NCBI GenBank assembly: GCA_029856445.1
Contig: JAHQWY010000026.1
Location: 1 to 20,102, forward strand
Length of the DNA stretch: 20,102 nt
Direction of reading: 5' to 3'
Source: Promethearchaeia archaeon
Lineage (GTDB): Archaea > Asgardarchaeota > Lokiarchaeia > Sigyniarchaeales > SOKP01
The notes beneath the pieces are model-generated. The model was given only the letters and a program-made list of their open reading frames with translations, made no database searches and had not been told where the DNA came from. Below, piece after piece: positions 1-7,979 of this stretch (the first letter of the stretch is position 1; each line of letters opens with the position of its first letter). Position numbers and translations under genes: made by a program.

Positions 1-1
1 A

Positions 2-709
2 GTGTCTGAATATGATGAGAATTTACGACCAATTCCGAAAATAATCTATAATAAAGATGAATTATTAAAATCTTCTGGAACGCGATATTCTATATCATCG
101 AATATCCTACCCTTACAAGATCTTTATAGTATTGCCGAAGAAGTTGTAGAAAAACAGCATCAAATTTATGATATTAATCAAATTCGTATGGCTTTTGTAG
201 GAACTCCTTGTCAATGTAGAGCCGTACGAAAGATGCAGCTTTTAAATATTACCCCAACTCATGTTATTAAATATGTTTTTGGTTTATTCTGTATGGAAAA
301 TTTTGATTATGAGAAATTATTCGAGCTTGTTAAAAAGGAGACTAATGAAGTCCCTACAAATATAACCAAGATGAATATTAAGAAGAACTTTTTCATTACA
401 AATAAAGAAAATAAAGTATATGAAGTAGAACTCAAGAAGTTTGATGATGCTGTGAGAAATCATTGCCACGAATGTGATGAATTTACAAGTAGATTTGCTG
501 ATATTAGCTTCGGTGGCTCTGGGGCTGTTCAACAAAATTCGATGGTAGTGATTCGTACAGAAAAAGGTCAGGATTTAATCAGAAATGCTATTATTGCTGG
601 TTATATTAAAAAATTTACTCCTAAAAAATCTACAATTGATGATTGGAAAGCTAGTAAGATAGACCTGTTTAGAAGAATGACAAATAATAAAATTAAAAAA
701 CAAAAATAG
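2..709 (+). CDS. frhB: FrhB-like F420 oxidoreductase subunit, 3' part (5' truncated)
   Basis: This is the C-terminal 235 residues of an FrhB/FdhB-family protein. These subunits bind FAD and iron-sulfur and exchange electrons with coenzyme F420 in hydrogenases, dehydrogenases and some Hdr complexes. Family marks seen are GTPCQCRAVRK (about residues 67-77), the GLFCMENF segment (about 94-101), and the C-x2-C-x-DEFT-like stretch with ADISFGGSGA (about 155-175). The family is usually around 280-400 residues, so the N-terminal part, often carrying a ferredoxin cluster, is missing. The frame is open to the window edge and the GTG at base 2 is probably internal. The stop touches the next gene with no gap, so it belongs to the same operon as the HdrA genes. 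F420 as substrate is inferred from family membership; some members use other partners. Confidence 0.85.
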   Translation: MSEYDENLRPIPKIIYNKDELLKSSGTRYSISSNILPLQDLYSIAEEVVEKQHQIYDINQIRMAFVGTPCQCRAVRKMQLLNITPTHVIKYVFGLFCMENFDYEKLFELVKKETNEVPTNITKMNIKKNFFITNKENKVYEVELKKFDDAVRNHCHECDEFTSRFADISFGGSGAVQQNSMVVIRTEKGQDLIRNAIIAGYIKKFTPKKSTIDDWKASKIDLFRRMTNNKIKKQK

Positions 710-713
710 GTGA
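708..713 (+). promoter_or_regulatory. Ribosome site AGGTGA favouring a TTG start at 719
   Basis: AGGTGA overlaps the stop of the frhB-like gene and lies 5 bases ahead of an in-frame TTG at 719. The GTG at 710 abuts the stop codon and has no purine-rich site before it. Other genes of this operon have GAGG-type sites 6-10 bases upstream, so initiation at 719 (three residues shorter) is at least as likely as at 710. Confidence 0.45.
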
Positions 714-2023
714 AAAAATTGGGAGAAGATTCAAAATCAGTTGTTATAATTGGAGCAGGAATAGCTGGTATTCAAGCAGCTTTAGATTTAGGGGATATGG
801 GAATAAAAGTACACCTTATTGAGAAACAATCCTGTATTGGCGGCAGAATGGCACAATTGGATAAAACCTTCCCTACACTTGACTGTTCAATTTGTATACT
901 TGCTCCAAAACTTTCCGAATGTTATAGACATCCTGACATTACTCTGCATACACTCTCTGAAGTTCAAAAGGTTTCTGGTTCCGTAGGTAACTTTTCGGTC
1001 GATGTTCTTAAACATGCAAGGTATGTAAAAGAGGATGTCTGTACAAATTGTGGTGATTGCTCTGAAATATGTCCTGTTCGTGGAATTACCAATTTCTTTG
1101 ATGCTAACTTAGCAACTCAATCAGCTGCGCAAATTGCTTTTCCTGCAGCGGTTCCTGCTGTATACCGTATTGATCCAAGTAAATGCCTATATTTAAATTA
1201 TGGGATTTGTGGATTATGTTATCAAAACTGTGGTGCGGACGCAATTGATTTCACACAAAAAGATTCAGTACTTAGTTTAGATAATGTTGGAGCGATTATA
1301 GTTGCTACAGGTTTAGATTTAGCAGAAGATATCCATACTTTAAATATCTATGGCTATCAAAAATATGATAATGTAATAACAGCAATGGAACTCGAGAGAT
1401 TGATCTGTGCTTCTGGGCCACAAGCAGGGCATTTAGCGAGATTAACTGATGGTAAACATCCACATAAGATTGCCTTCCTTCAATGTATCGATTCACGATC
1501 TCAACGAGGACAATTATATTGCTCGTCAATTTGCTGTATGTATACAACAAAAGAAGCTATGATTGCTTATGAACATGATAATGAATTAGAATCTTATGTC
1601 TTCTATATTGATATGAGAGCTGGGGGAAAAGGATTTCAAAAGTTCCTACGACGCGGAGCTGAAGAATACAATATTAAGTATATTAAAACTAAGATTTCTC
1701 ATATAGAAGTTGATGAGAATGATAATCCGATAATTACCTATGAAAATTACGAAACATCTGAAATAAAGCAATTAAAAGTTGATTTAGTCGTCTTAGCGAC
1801 TTGTATTATCCCTTCTAGAGGGATTAATAAATTAGCAGATGTTTTAGGTATTGAATTAAATCATTATGAATATGTAAAAACAAATCCATTTTTGCCTATG
1901 GAAACTAGCGTAGAAGGAATTTACACCTGTGGTTGCGCTCGTGAACCAATGGATATACCTCGTTCTGTGGCTGAGGCTAGTGGAGCCGCAGCGAGGGCAG
2001 CTGAGGTAATAAAAGGAGGTTAA
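710..2023 (+). CDS. hdrA: Short HdrA-like FAD/iron-sulfur protein (first half of a split HdrA pair)
   Basis: HdrA-type flavoprotein of 437 residues, expected to take part in flavin-based electron bifurcation in the cytoplasm. The protein opens almost directly with the FAD fold (GAGIAG at 15-20), followed by an inserted dicluster ferredoxin: CTNCGDCSEICP at 111-122 and a second set at C159, C167, C170, C174. The HdrA signature Q-C-x-x-SR then YCSSICC lies at 258-276, and the last flavin-binding segment (IYTCGCAREP) is near the C-terminus. Compared with methanogen HdrA (about 650 residues), it lacks the N-terminal domain with the C-x-C-G motif and the C-terminal ferredoxin. It aligns by eye with the first half of the fused HdrA at 4492. 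Its second cluster is spaced CX7CX2CX3C, whereas the fused copy has CX2CX2CX3C. The start is GTG at 710 or, better supported by a ribosome site, TTG at 719. The next gene follows after 7 bases. Confidence 0.9.
   Translation: MKKLGEDSKSVVIIGAGIAGIQAALDLGDMGIKVHLIEKQSCIGGRMAQLDKTFPTLDCSICILAPKLSECYRHPDITLHTLSEVQKVSGSVGNFSVDVLKHARYVKEDVCTNCGDCSEICPVRGITNFFDANLATQSAAQIAFPAAVPAVYRIDPSKCLYLNYGICGLCYQNCGADAIDFTQKDSVLSLDNVGAIIVATGLDLAEDIHTLNIYGYQKYDNVITAMELERLICASGPQAGHLARLTDGKHPHKIAFLQCIDSRSQRGQLYCSSICCMYTTKEAMIAYEHDNELESYVFYIDMRAGGKGFQKFLRRGAEEYNIKYIKTKISHIEVDENDNPIITYENYETSEIKQLKVDLVVLATCIIPSRGINKLADVLGIELNHYEYVKTNPFLPMETSVEGIYTCGCAREPMDIPRSVAEASGAAARAAEVIKGG
2011..2020 (+). promoter_or_regulatory. 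Strong ribosome binding site for the long HdrA
   Basis: AAAAGGAGGT lies inside the last codons of the preceding gene, 10 bases ahead of the ATG at 2031. It fixes that start and illustrates the spacing used in this operon. Confidence 0.7.
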
Positions 2024-2030
2024 AATTAAA

Positions 2031-3716
2031 ATGTCAGAAGAAGAGAAGAAAGAAGAAACTCGAATAGGTGTTTTTGTATGTTCTTGTGGAAGTAATATAG
2101 GAGGTCTTGTAGATGTTCACGCTCTTGCTGAATATGCAAAAACATTACCCAATGTGGTATTTACAGAAGATAACCTTTACACTTGCTCAGAAACAGGATT
2201 AGCTCAAATTAAAAAAGGAATCAAGGAACACAATTTAAATAGAGTTATTGTTGCGTCATGCACTCCAAGAACACATGAACCCTTATTTAGGGATTGCATA
2301 GAAGAGGAAGGTGTAAACGAGTATCTCTTCAATTTTGTGAACATAAGGGACCAATGTACGTGGGTTCATCAGAAGGAGCCTGAGGCGGCTTTTGAAAAAG
2401 CTAAAGACGTAATTAGGATGGGTGTCGCGAAGGCTGATAAACTTGAAGCTCTTGAAAATATTACTGTTGATGCAACTCCTACTGCACTAGTTATTGGTGG
2501 AGGTGTATCAGGAATGACCGCTGCCCTTAGTCTAGCAAATCAAGGATTTGAAACGCATTTAGTCGAGAGAGAGAAAGAGTTAGGAGGAAGAATAAAAACT
2601 TTATATAAGCTTTTCCCAAGCGACCAAGAAGCGCAAGTACTCCTAGATAATCTAAAGAAAAACGTTGAAAGTAATAAAAATTTAACAATCTATACTTCTG
2701 CTCAAGTAAAAAATATTGAGGGTTTTGTTGGTAATTATGAGGTAGAAGTAGAACAAGATGGTAAACGTATTGATTTAGCTATAGGAGTCATTCTCGTTGC
2801 TGTTGGAGCTTCGCTTTTTACACCTACGGGGATGTATGGCTACGACGGTAAAATCAGAATTACTCAGCATGAACTAGAAGCTAAATTACAAAATAATGAA
2901 GTTAAAGCGAAAGATGTTGTAATGATTCAATGCGTTGGCTCTCGTAATGATGAAAGAGCTTATTGTTCAAACGTGTGTTGTATGACTGCCTTAAAAAATG
3001 CATTAATTATAAAAGAAAATGATCCTGAGGCAAATGTAACCATACTCTTTAGAGATTTGTATACTCCTGGAACACATTACGAAGATTATTATAGACGTGC
3101 ACGGGAAGAGGGAATTATTTTTATGGAATACAATCTTGAGAAAAAACCACAAGTAGAAGAAAATCAAATAAAGTTCTATAATGAATATTTAGGAGAAGAA
3201 ATGATTGTTCCTTATGATCTTCTTGTGTTATCAACACCCTTAGTTGCGAATAATGATAATAAAGCACTTGCACAAATGTTAAAAGTGCCATTAGAAGAAA
3301 ACCAATTCTTTTTAGAAGCCCATGTTAAATTACGTCCCATGGATTTTGCTACGGATGGAGTTTTTATCTGTGGTGCGGCAAAATGGCCAGTAGATATTAC
3401 TGAGTCTATAACTCAAGGATACGCAGCAGCATCAAGAGCAAGCACCATTATTTCTCACGATACTATAGAAGTTGAAGGAGCAACTTCATTTTTACCTGAT
3501 TATAATAAAGCTCTATGCACCGGATGTGAAGTGTGTATAACTGTATGCCCCTATAAAGCAATAAGGAAGAATGAAGATGACGAAATAGAAATAACTCAAG
3601 TACTTTGTAAAGGATGCGGAGTATGCGGTGCCACTTGTACAAATCATGCGATAATAATTAGACATTTTACGGATGAGCAAATTTTATCTGAAATTTACGC
3701 ATTTGGAGGGATATAA
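2031..3716 (+). CDS. hdrA: Long HdrA-like protein with N-terminal domain and C-terminal ferredoxin
   Basis: HdrA family, 561 residues. Domain order: N-terminal HdrA domain (GVFVCSCGSNIGG at 13-25; IVASCTPRTHEPLF at 73-86; IRDQCTWVH at 105-113), then an FAD-binding thioredoxin-reductase-like fold (GGGVSG at 156-161), the QCVGSR ... YCSNVCC signature in mid-protein, and a C-terminal dicluster ferredoxin (C496-C506 and C526-C536, both CX2CX2CX3C). Unlike the short HdrA before it, it has no ferredoxin inserted in the flavin domain, so the two are complementary. Joined, they would equal the fused HdrA at 4492 in length (437+561 against 1005) and domain order. The expected role is to pass electrons from MvhD through FAD to the C-terminal clusters and on to ferredoxin. 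Whether this copy bifurcates or only relays electrons cannot be told from the sequence. Confidence 0.92.
   Translation: MSEEEKKEETRIGVFVCSCGSNIGGLVDVHALAEYAKTLPNVVFTEDNLYTCSETGLAQIKKGIKEHNLNRVIVASCTPRTHEPLFRDCIEEEGVNEYLFNFVNIRDQCTWVHQKEPEAAFEKAKDVIRMGVAKADKLEALENITVDATPTALVIGGGVSGMTAALSLANQGFETHLVEREKELGGRIKTLYKLFPSDQEAQVLLDNLKKNVESNKNLTIYTSAQVKNIEGFVGNYEVEVEQDGKRIDLAIGVILVAVGASLFTPTGMYGYDGKIRITQHELEAKLQNNEVKAKDVVMIQCVGSRNDERAYCSNVCCMTALKNALIIKENDPEANVTILFRDLYTPGTHYEDYYRRAREEGIIFMEYNLEKKPQVEENQIKFYNEYLGEEMIVPYDLLVLSTPLVANNDNKALAQMLKVPLEENQFFLEAHVKLRPMDFATDGVFICGAAKWPVDITESITQGYAAASRASTIISHDTIEVEGATSFLPDYNKALCTGCEVCITVCPYKAIRKNEDDEIEITQVLCKGCGVCGATCTNHAIIIRHFTDEQILSEIYAFGGI
3705..3710 (+). promoter_or_regulatory. 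Ribosome site GGAGGG deciding the MvhD start at 3718
   Basis: GGAGGG sits 7 bases before the ATG at 3718, inside the last codons of the long HdrA. An earlier in-frame start at 3673 would add 15 residues overlapping HdrA and has no such site, so 3718 is preferred. MvhD family proteins normally begin a few residues before the E-P-K-I-L/I motif, which agrees. Confidence 0.75.
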
Positions 3717-3717
3717 A

Positions 3718-4479
3718 ATGACTTTCGAACCAAAAATTCTGGGATTTTTATGTAATTGGTGTTGTTATGCCGGAGCGGATCTAGCAGGAGTAAGTAGAAT
3801 GCAATATCCCCCAAATATAAGAGTTATCCGGGTTATGTGCTCTGGAAGAATTGATCCCAAATTTATTTTTGAAGCTCTTAGGGTTGGGGCTGATGGAGTC
3901 TTTATTGGAGGTTGCCACCTAGGAGATTGCCATTATCTTGAAGGGAATTATGAAGCTGTCAAAAAATTTGAAATGGTACAAAAATTTCTTAAACTTATAA
4001 ATTTAGAAAATAGAGTAAGACTAGAATGGGTATCTGCTTCAGAGGGTGCGAGATACGCCTCAGTTATTACCGAATTTACAGAGCACATAAAATCATTAGG
4101 ACCATCTCCCGCTGGTGGAGACAATCCCGATGAGCAATTACTCGAGAAACTGAGAGCAATGGAAGACGCCGCTGGAGGGGACCGGATGAGAGCATTAGTA
4201 GGTCGGGAGAGAAAAATTACAGAGCAAGAAAATGTATATGGTGAGCAAGTTTCGCTTGAAAAATTTAATGAGATATTTGATTCAGCAATTATAGAAGAAT
4301 ATGAACGGCATAGAATTTTAATTTCATTAGAAAAGGATGAAAAATCAATAAAGGACTTAGCGGCTGAATTAGATATTGACCCAAGTATTGTATTAAAACA
4401 TATGACAAAATTAAAAACTCGAGGTCTAGTTGACTTCGGTGACCTTATTGGAATTACACCAATGTTTTTTAGATTGTAA
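3718..4479 (+). CDS. mvhD: MvhD-like [2Fe-2S] electron-transfer subunit fused to a C-terminal winged-helix-like domain
   Basis: Residues 1 to about 138 are an MvhD domain, the small iron-sulfur adaptor that hands electrons from a hydrogenase, formate dehydrogenase or NAD(P)H module to HdrA. Family cysteines are present: CNWCCYAGADLAG (C12, C15, C16), C41 in MCSGR, and GGCHLGDCHY (C66, C71). After a polar linker (about 140-195) the chain continues to residue 253 with a helix-turn-helix-like segment: SIKDLAAELDIDPSIVL, then HMTKLKTRGLV and a short beta-like tail. The plain MvhD at 7527 is 149 residues and lacks this part. The extension resembles the winged helix of ArsR/MarR-type regulators but could be a protein-protein contact in the complex; DNA binding is not shown. 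The gene starts 1 base after the HdrA stop, so translation is probably coupled. Confidence 0.92.
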   Translation: MTFEPKILGFLCNWCCYAGADLAGVSRMQYPPNIRVIRVMCSGRIDPKFIFEALRVGADGVFIGGCHLGDCHYLEGNYEAVKKFEMVQKFLKLINLENRVRLEWVSASEGARYASVITEFTEHIKSLGPSPAGGDNPDEQLLEKLRAMEDAAGGDRMRALVGRERKITEQENVYGEQVSLEKFNEIFDSAIIEEYERHRILISLEKDEKSIKDLAAELDIDPSIVLKHMTKLKTRGLVDFGDLIGITPMFFRL

Positions 4480-4491
4480 GGAGGAGGAAAA

Positions 4492-7400
4492 ATGGAAAAA
4501 GTAGGAGCAGTAATGGTTGTAGGTGCTGGTATTGGAGGATCCCAAGCCGCATTAGATCTAGGAGATTCTGGTTTTAAAGTCTACTTAATTGAATCTACTA
4601 CAAGTATTGGTGGAGTAATGGCACAGCTTGATAAAACGTTCCCAACGAACGATTGTGCTATGTGTATTGTTTCACCTAAATTAGTGGAGACTGGTAGACA
4701 CCAGAACGTCGATTTGAGCATTAATTGTAAAATTCTAGATGTTTCGGGAGATCCTGGAAACTTTACGGTTAAAGTAAAAAAGAATTCTTTGTATATCAAT
4801 CCAGATGTCTGTACCGGTTGTGGTGTATGTGGCCAGAATTGTCCCGTTGAAGCAATAGATATATTCAATGAGGGATTGGCTAAATACGCTGCAACTTCAG
4901 TGAAATATCCACAAGCAGTTCCACTCGTTTATGCAATCAATAAAGATTATTGTATAGGATGTGGAATTTGCGCTGGAGTTTGTAAAGCTAAAGCAGTAGA
5001 ATATGATCGAGAGGATGAAATAGCAGATATCAATGTTGGCGCAATAATCTTAGCACCTGGATTTGATGAATATATCCCTCCAGAAGCTAATAAATATGGT
5101 TATGGTAAATTTAAGAATGTGGTATCAAGCATCGAGTTTGAGCGTATATTAAGCGCAAGCGGTCCTTATGCGGGAAGAGTTTTGAGACCTTCTGATGGAG
5201 ACATCCCAGAAAAGGTTGCCTTCCTTCAATGTGTAGGCTCACGAGATTATTCAGGAGAAGGACAGCCCTATTGTTCTTCGGTTTGTTGCATGTATACAGC
5301 TAAGGAAGCTGTAATTGCACATGAACATCAACATGAAGTAAAGCCCACCATTTTTAGTATGGATATTAGAGCCTATGGGAAAGATTTTGATAAGTATATA
5401 ATTAGAGCTCAAGAAGAATATGGTATCAGGTATATAAGGAGCCGTATTTCGTCTATAGATGAAAATCCTGAGACAAAGGATTTAATCTTAAGATATGAAA
5501 CTGAGGATGGAAAAGTCGTAGAAGAAGTGTATAATATGGTTGTATTGGGGGTTGGACTTAACCCTCCAAATGATGCGGAATATCTTGCCGAGAAATTTGG
5601 AATTGAATTAAATGAATATAAATTTGCTAAGACTGAGGTTTTCAATCCAGTACAAACCACAAGACCCGGTATTTTTGCCTGTGGAGCATTTTCTCAACCG
5701 AAAGATATTCCTGAAACAGTAACTCAAGCAAGTGCTGCTGCTGGGTGTGTAGATCAACTTTTATACTCTGAAAGAGATACACTCATTACAGAAAAAACAT
5801 TACCGCCAGAAATTTTTGTGGCAGGACAACCTCCGAGAATAGGTGTTTTTATCTGTCACTGCGGAATTAATATTGGTGGATATGTAGATGTCCCAGAAGT
5901 AACAAGATATGCAGCTACTCTCCCCAATGTAGTTATGGCGGATAGAAATCTATATACTTGTTCTGCCGATACCCAAGGGATAATAAAAGAAAAAATAGAA
6001 GAATATCATTTAAATCGTGTTATTGTTGCATCATGTACACCAAGAACTCATGAACCCTTATTTCAAGAAACAATTAGAGAGGCAGGATTAAATCGATATT
6101 TGTTCCAGATGGCTAACATACGTGATCAATGTTCTTGGGTTCATATGAAAGAACCTGAAGAAGCTACACAAAAAGCAAAAGACCTTGTAAGAATGGCGGT
6201 TAATAAAGCTCGTAGAATTGCCCCTATAGATAGAATAAAGTTAGGAGTAACAAAGAAGGCAATGGTTATAGGAGGAGGTATTACTGGTATGGTTGCAGCA
6301 CTAAATTTTGCGAGTCAAGAAATTGAAACTTACTTAGTTGAGAGAGAATCAAAATTAGGAGGTTTTGCTAACCATATATATCATACACTTGAGGGTGGAG
6401 ACGTTCAGGCTTATTTAGCAGAATTAATTGATAAAATAAAATCAAATAAATTTATTCACCTCTATACCGATGCTGAAATTGAAACCCTAGAAGGCTATAT
6501 TGGTAATTTTAAAACTACAGTAGCATATGGCCCAAATAAAGAGAGAGTAGAATTTGATCATGGTGTCGTTATTGTAGCTACTGGGGCTCATGAATATAAA
6601 CCAAAAGAATATCTTTATGGTCAAAATGATAAGGTAATCTTACAATCTGAATTTGAAAAAATCCTAAATACCAATGGAGCAATAAAAGATAAAAAATCGA
6701 TTGTAATGATTCAATGTGTAGGTTCAAGAAACGATGAGCATCCTTATTGTAGTAAAATGTGTTGTGCAGAGGCTATTAAAAACGCACTTTTAATAAAAGA
6801 ATTAAATCCATCAAGCGAAGTTATAATCCTATTCCGAGATATTAGAACCTACGGATTTAAAGAAAAGTATTATAGAAAAGCAAGAGAAGCAGGAGTTATT
6901 TTCCTTCGATATGACGAAAACAATTTACCTGATATTAGTACGAATGGATCTGCATTAAAAGTGGATGTTAAGACCGTAAAAGCGGGTGACTTATCAATCA
7001 CCGCTGATTTACTAGTATTAAGTGCAGGAATTGTTGCATCACACGAGGAAAATGAAGAACTTGCGAAAATGTTAAAAGTACCTTTAAATGATGATAATTT
7101 TTATTTAGAAGCCCACGTCAAGCTTCGTCCAGTTGATTTTGCGACTGAAGGAGTTTTTGTCGCTGGAATGGCACACTGTCCGAAAACTATAGAGGACTCC
7201 ATTTCACAAGCTAATGCTGCTGTTTCGAGAGCATGTACAATTCTTTCAAAAGATGAAGTTGAAGCGGAAGGTAAAACCGCTGTGATAGACATGTCTCGTT
7301 GCATCGGATGTGGTATGTGTGTAGAAAACTGTGCTTATAACGCGATAGAATTAATTGAAGATAGAAGATTCGGTGTTGTCGCATCTATTAATACAGTACT

Positions 7401-7509
7401 ATGTAAAGGATGTGGAGCATGTAGTGGGAATTGTCGATGTAGTGCCATCGATATATTAGGCTTTACAGCCGAACAAATTTATGAAATGATAACAGGCCGT
7501 ATAGGCTAG
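4492..7509 (+). CDS. hdrA: Giant fused HdrA-HdrA protein
   Basis: Single chain of 1005 residues carrying two HdrA units. Unit 1: FAD motif GAGIGG (11-16), inserted ferredoxin clusters at about C107 (CTGCGVCGQNCP) and C154 (CIGCGICAGVCK), QCVGSR with YCSSVCCM, ending near residue 430. Unit 2: N-terminal HdrA domain (RIGVFICHCGINIGG, about 448-462), FAD motif GGGITG (about 594), QCVGSR with YCSKMCC, and C-terminal clusters at about C937 (CIGCGMCVENC) and C971 (CKGCGACSGNC). Doubled HdrA chains are known in other anaerobes; BamE of the class II benzoyl-CoA reductase complex is the example I recall. Two flavins and at least four ferredoxin-type clusters on one chain suit electron bifurcation or a long relay. 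The start ATG at 4492 has a GGAGGAGG site 4-11 bases upstream. It repeats the domain content of the two preceding HdrA genes. Confidence 0.93.
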   Translation: MEKVGAVMVVGAGIGGSQAALDLGDSGFKVYLIESTTSIGGVMAQLDKTFPTNDCAMCIVSPKLVETGRHQNVDLSINCKILDVSGDPGNFTVKVKKNSLYINPDVCTGCGVCGQNCPVEAIDIFNEGLAKYAATSVKYPQAVPLVYAINKDYCIGCGICAGVCKAKAVEYDREDEIADINVGAIILAPGFDEYIPPEANKYGYGKFKNVVSSIEFERILSASGPYAGRVLRPSDGDIPEKVAFLQCVGSRDYSGEGQPYCSSVCCMYTAKEAVIAHEHQHEVKPTIFSMDIRAYGKDFDKYIIRAQEEYGIRYIRSRISSIDENPETKDLILRYETEDGKVVEEVYNMVVLGVGLNPPNDAEYLAEKFGIELNEYKFAKTEVFNPVQTTRPGIFACGAFSQPKDIPETVTQASAAAGCVDQLLYSERDTLITEKTLPPEIFVAGQPPRIGVFICHCGINIGGYVDVPEVTRYAATLPNVVMADRNLYTCSADTQGIIKEKIEEYHLNRVIVASCTPRTHEPLFQETIREAGLNRYLFQMANIRDQCSWVHMKEPEEATQKAKDLVRMAVNKARRIAPIDRIKLGVTKKAMVIGGGITGMVAALNFASQEIETYLVERESKLGGFANHIYHTLEGGDVQAYLAELIDKIKSNKFIHLYTDAEIETLEGYIGNFKTTVAYGPNKERVEFDHGVVIVATGAHEYKPKEYLYGQNDKVILQSEFEKILNTNGAIKDKKSIVMIQCVGSRNDEHPYCSKMCCAEAIKNALLIKELNPSSEVIILFRDIRTYGFKEKYYRKAREAGVIFLRYDENNLPDISTNGSALKVDVKTVKAGDLSITADLLVLSAGIVASHEENEELAKMLKVPLNDDNFYLEAHVKLRPVDFATEGVFVAGMAHCPKTIEDSISQANAAVSRACTILSKDEVEAEGKTAVIDMSRCIGCGMCVENCAYNAIELIEDRRFGVVASINTVLCKGCGACSGNCRCSAIDILGFTAEQIYEMITGRIG

Positions 7510-7526
7510 AAGAGGTTAAAAAGAAA

Positions 7527-7976
7527 ATGACTGAAACAGTTTTGGAAAAGAAAGTTGAAGAAAAATGGGAACCAAAGATCATTGCGTTCTTATGTAATTG
7601 GTGTTCATACGCAGGCGCAGACCTAGCAGGCGTAAGTAGAATTCAATATCCACCAAATATAAGAATTGTACGTGTCCCATGCAGTGGACGCGTCAATCCA
7701 TATTTCATAATCAAAAGTCTGACTGATGGATGGGACGGAGTTGTAGTTTCAGGTTGTCACCCTGGGGATTGCCATTATATTAGCGGAAACTTAGTTGCTC
7801 GAAGACGTTTTGCGATACTAAAAGAACTCTTAGAATTTTTTGGGATTGAACCCGGAAGAGTGAATTTTATGTGGGCTTCTGCTGCAGAAGGAGAACGCTT
7901 TGCCGTGTTGATTCGGAAAGCTACTAAAATGGTAAAAGAATTAGGACCAAATACAAAATTTCAAAAGGAGTGGTAA
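7527..7976 (+). CDS. mvhD: MvhD-like [2Fe-2S] electron-transfer subunit (plain form)
   Basis: Standard-length MvhD/FlxD protein of 149 residues. It carries the family cysteines CNWCSYAGADLAG (C23, C26), PCSGR, and SGCHPGDCHY, followed by the conserved helical half with WASAAEGERFA. It should bind one [2Fe-2S] cluster and dock the electron-input module onto the fused HdrA just upstream. A 17-base gap with AGAGGT precedes its ATG, and the next gene begins 3 bases after its stop. It differs from the copy at 3718 in lacking the C-terminal winged-helix-like part and in having a charged N-terminal extension of about 12 residues. Its place between the fused HdrA and the NAD(P)H-type module matches the role of FlxD in bacterial FlxABCD-HdrABC complexes. 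Confidence 0.93.
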   Translation: MTETVLEKKVEEKWEPKIIAFLCNWCSYAGADLAGVSRIQYPPNIRIVRVPCSGRVNPYFIIKSLTDGWDGVVVSGCHPGDCHYISGNLVARRRFAILKELLEFFGIEPGRVNFMWASAAEGERFAVLIRKATKMVKELGPNTKFQKEW

Positions 7977-7979
7977 AAA

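Noticed and set aside
3673..3717. Upstream in-frame start for the first MvhD
   Set aside because: It would overlap the long HdrA by 44 bases with no ribosome site, whereas ATG 3718 has GGAGGG at good spacing and fits the family N-terminus.
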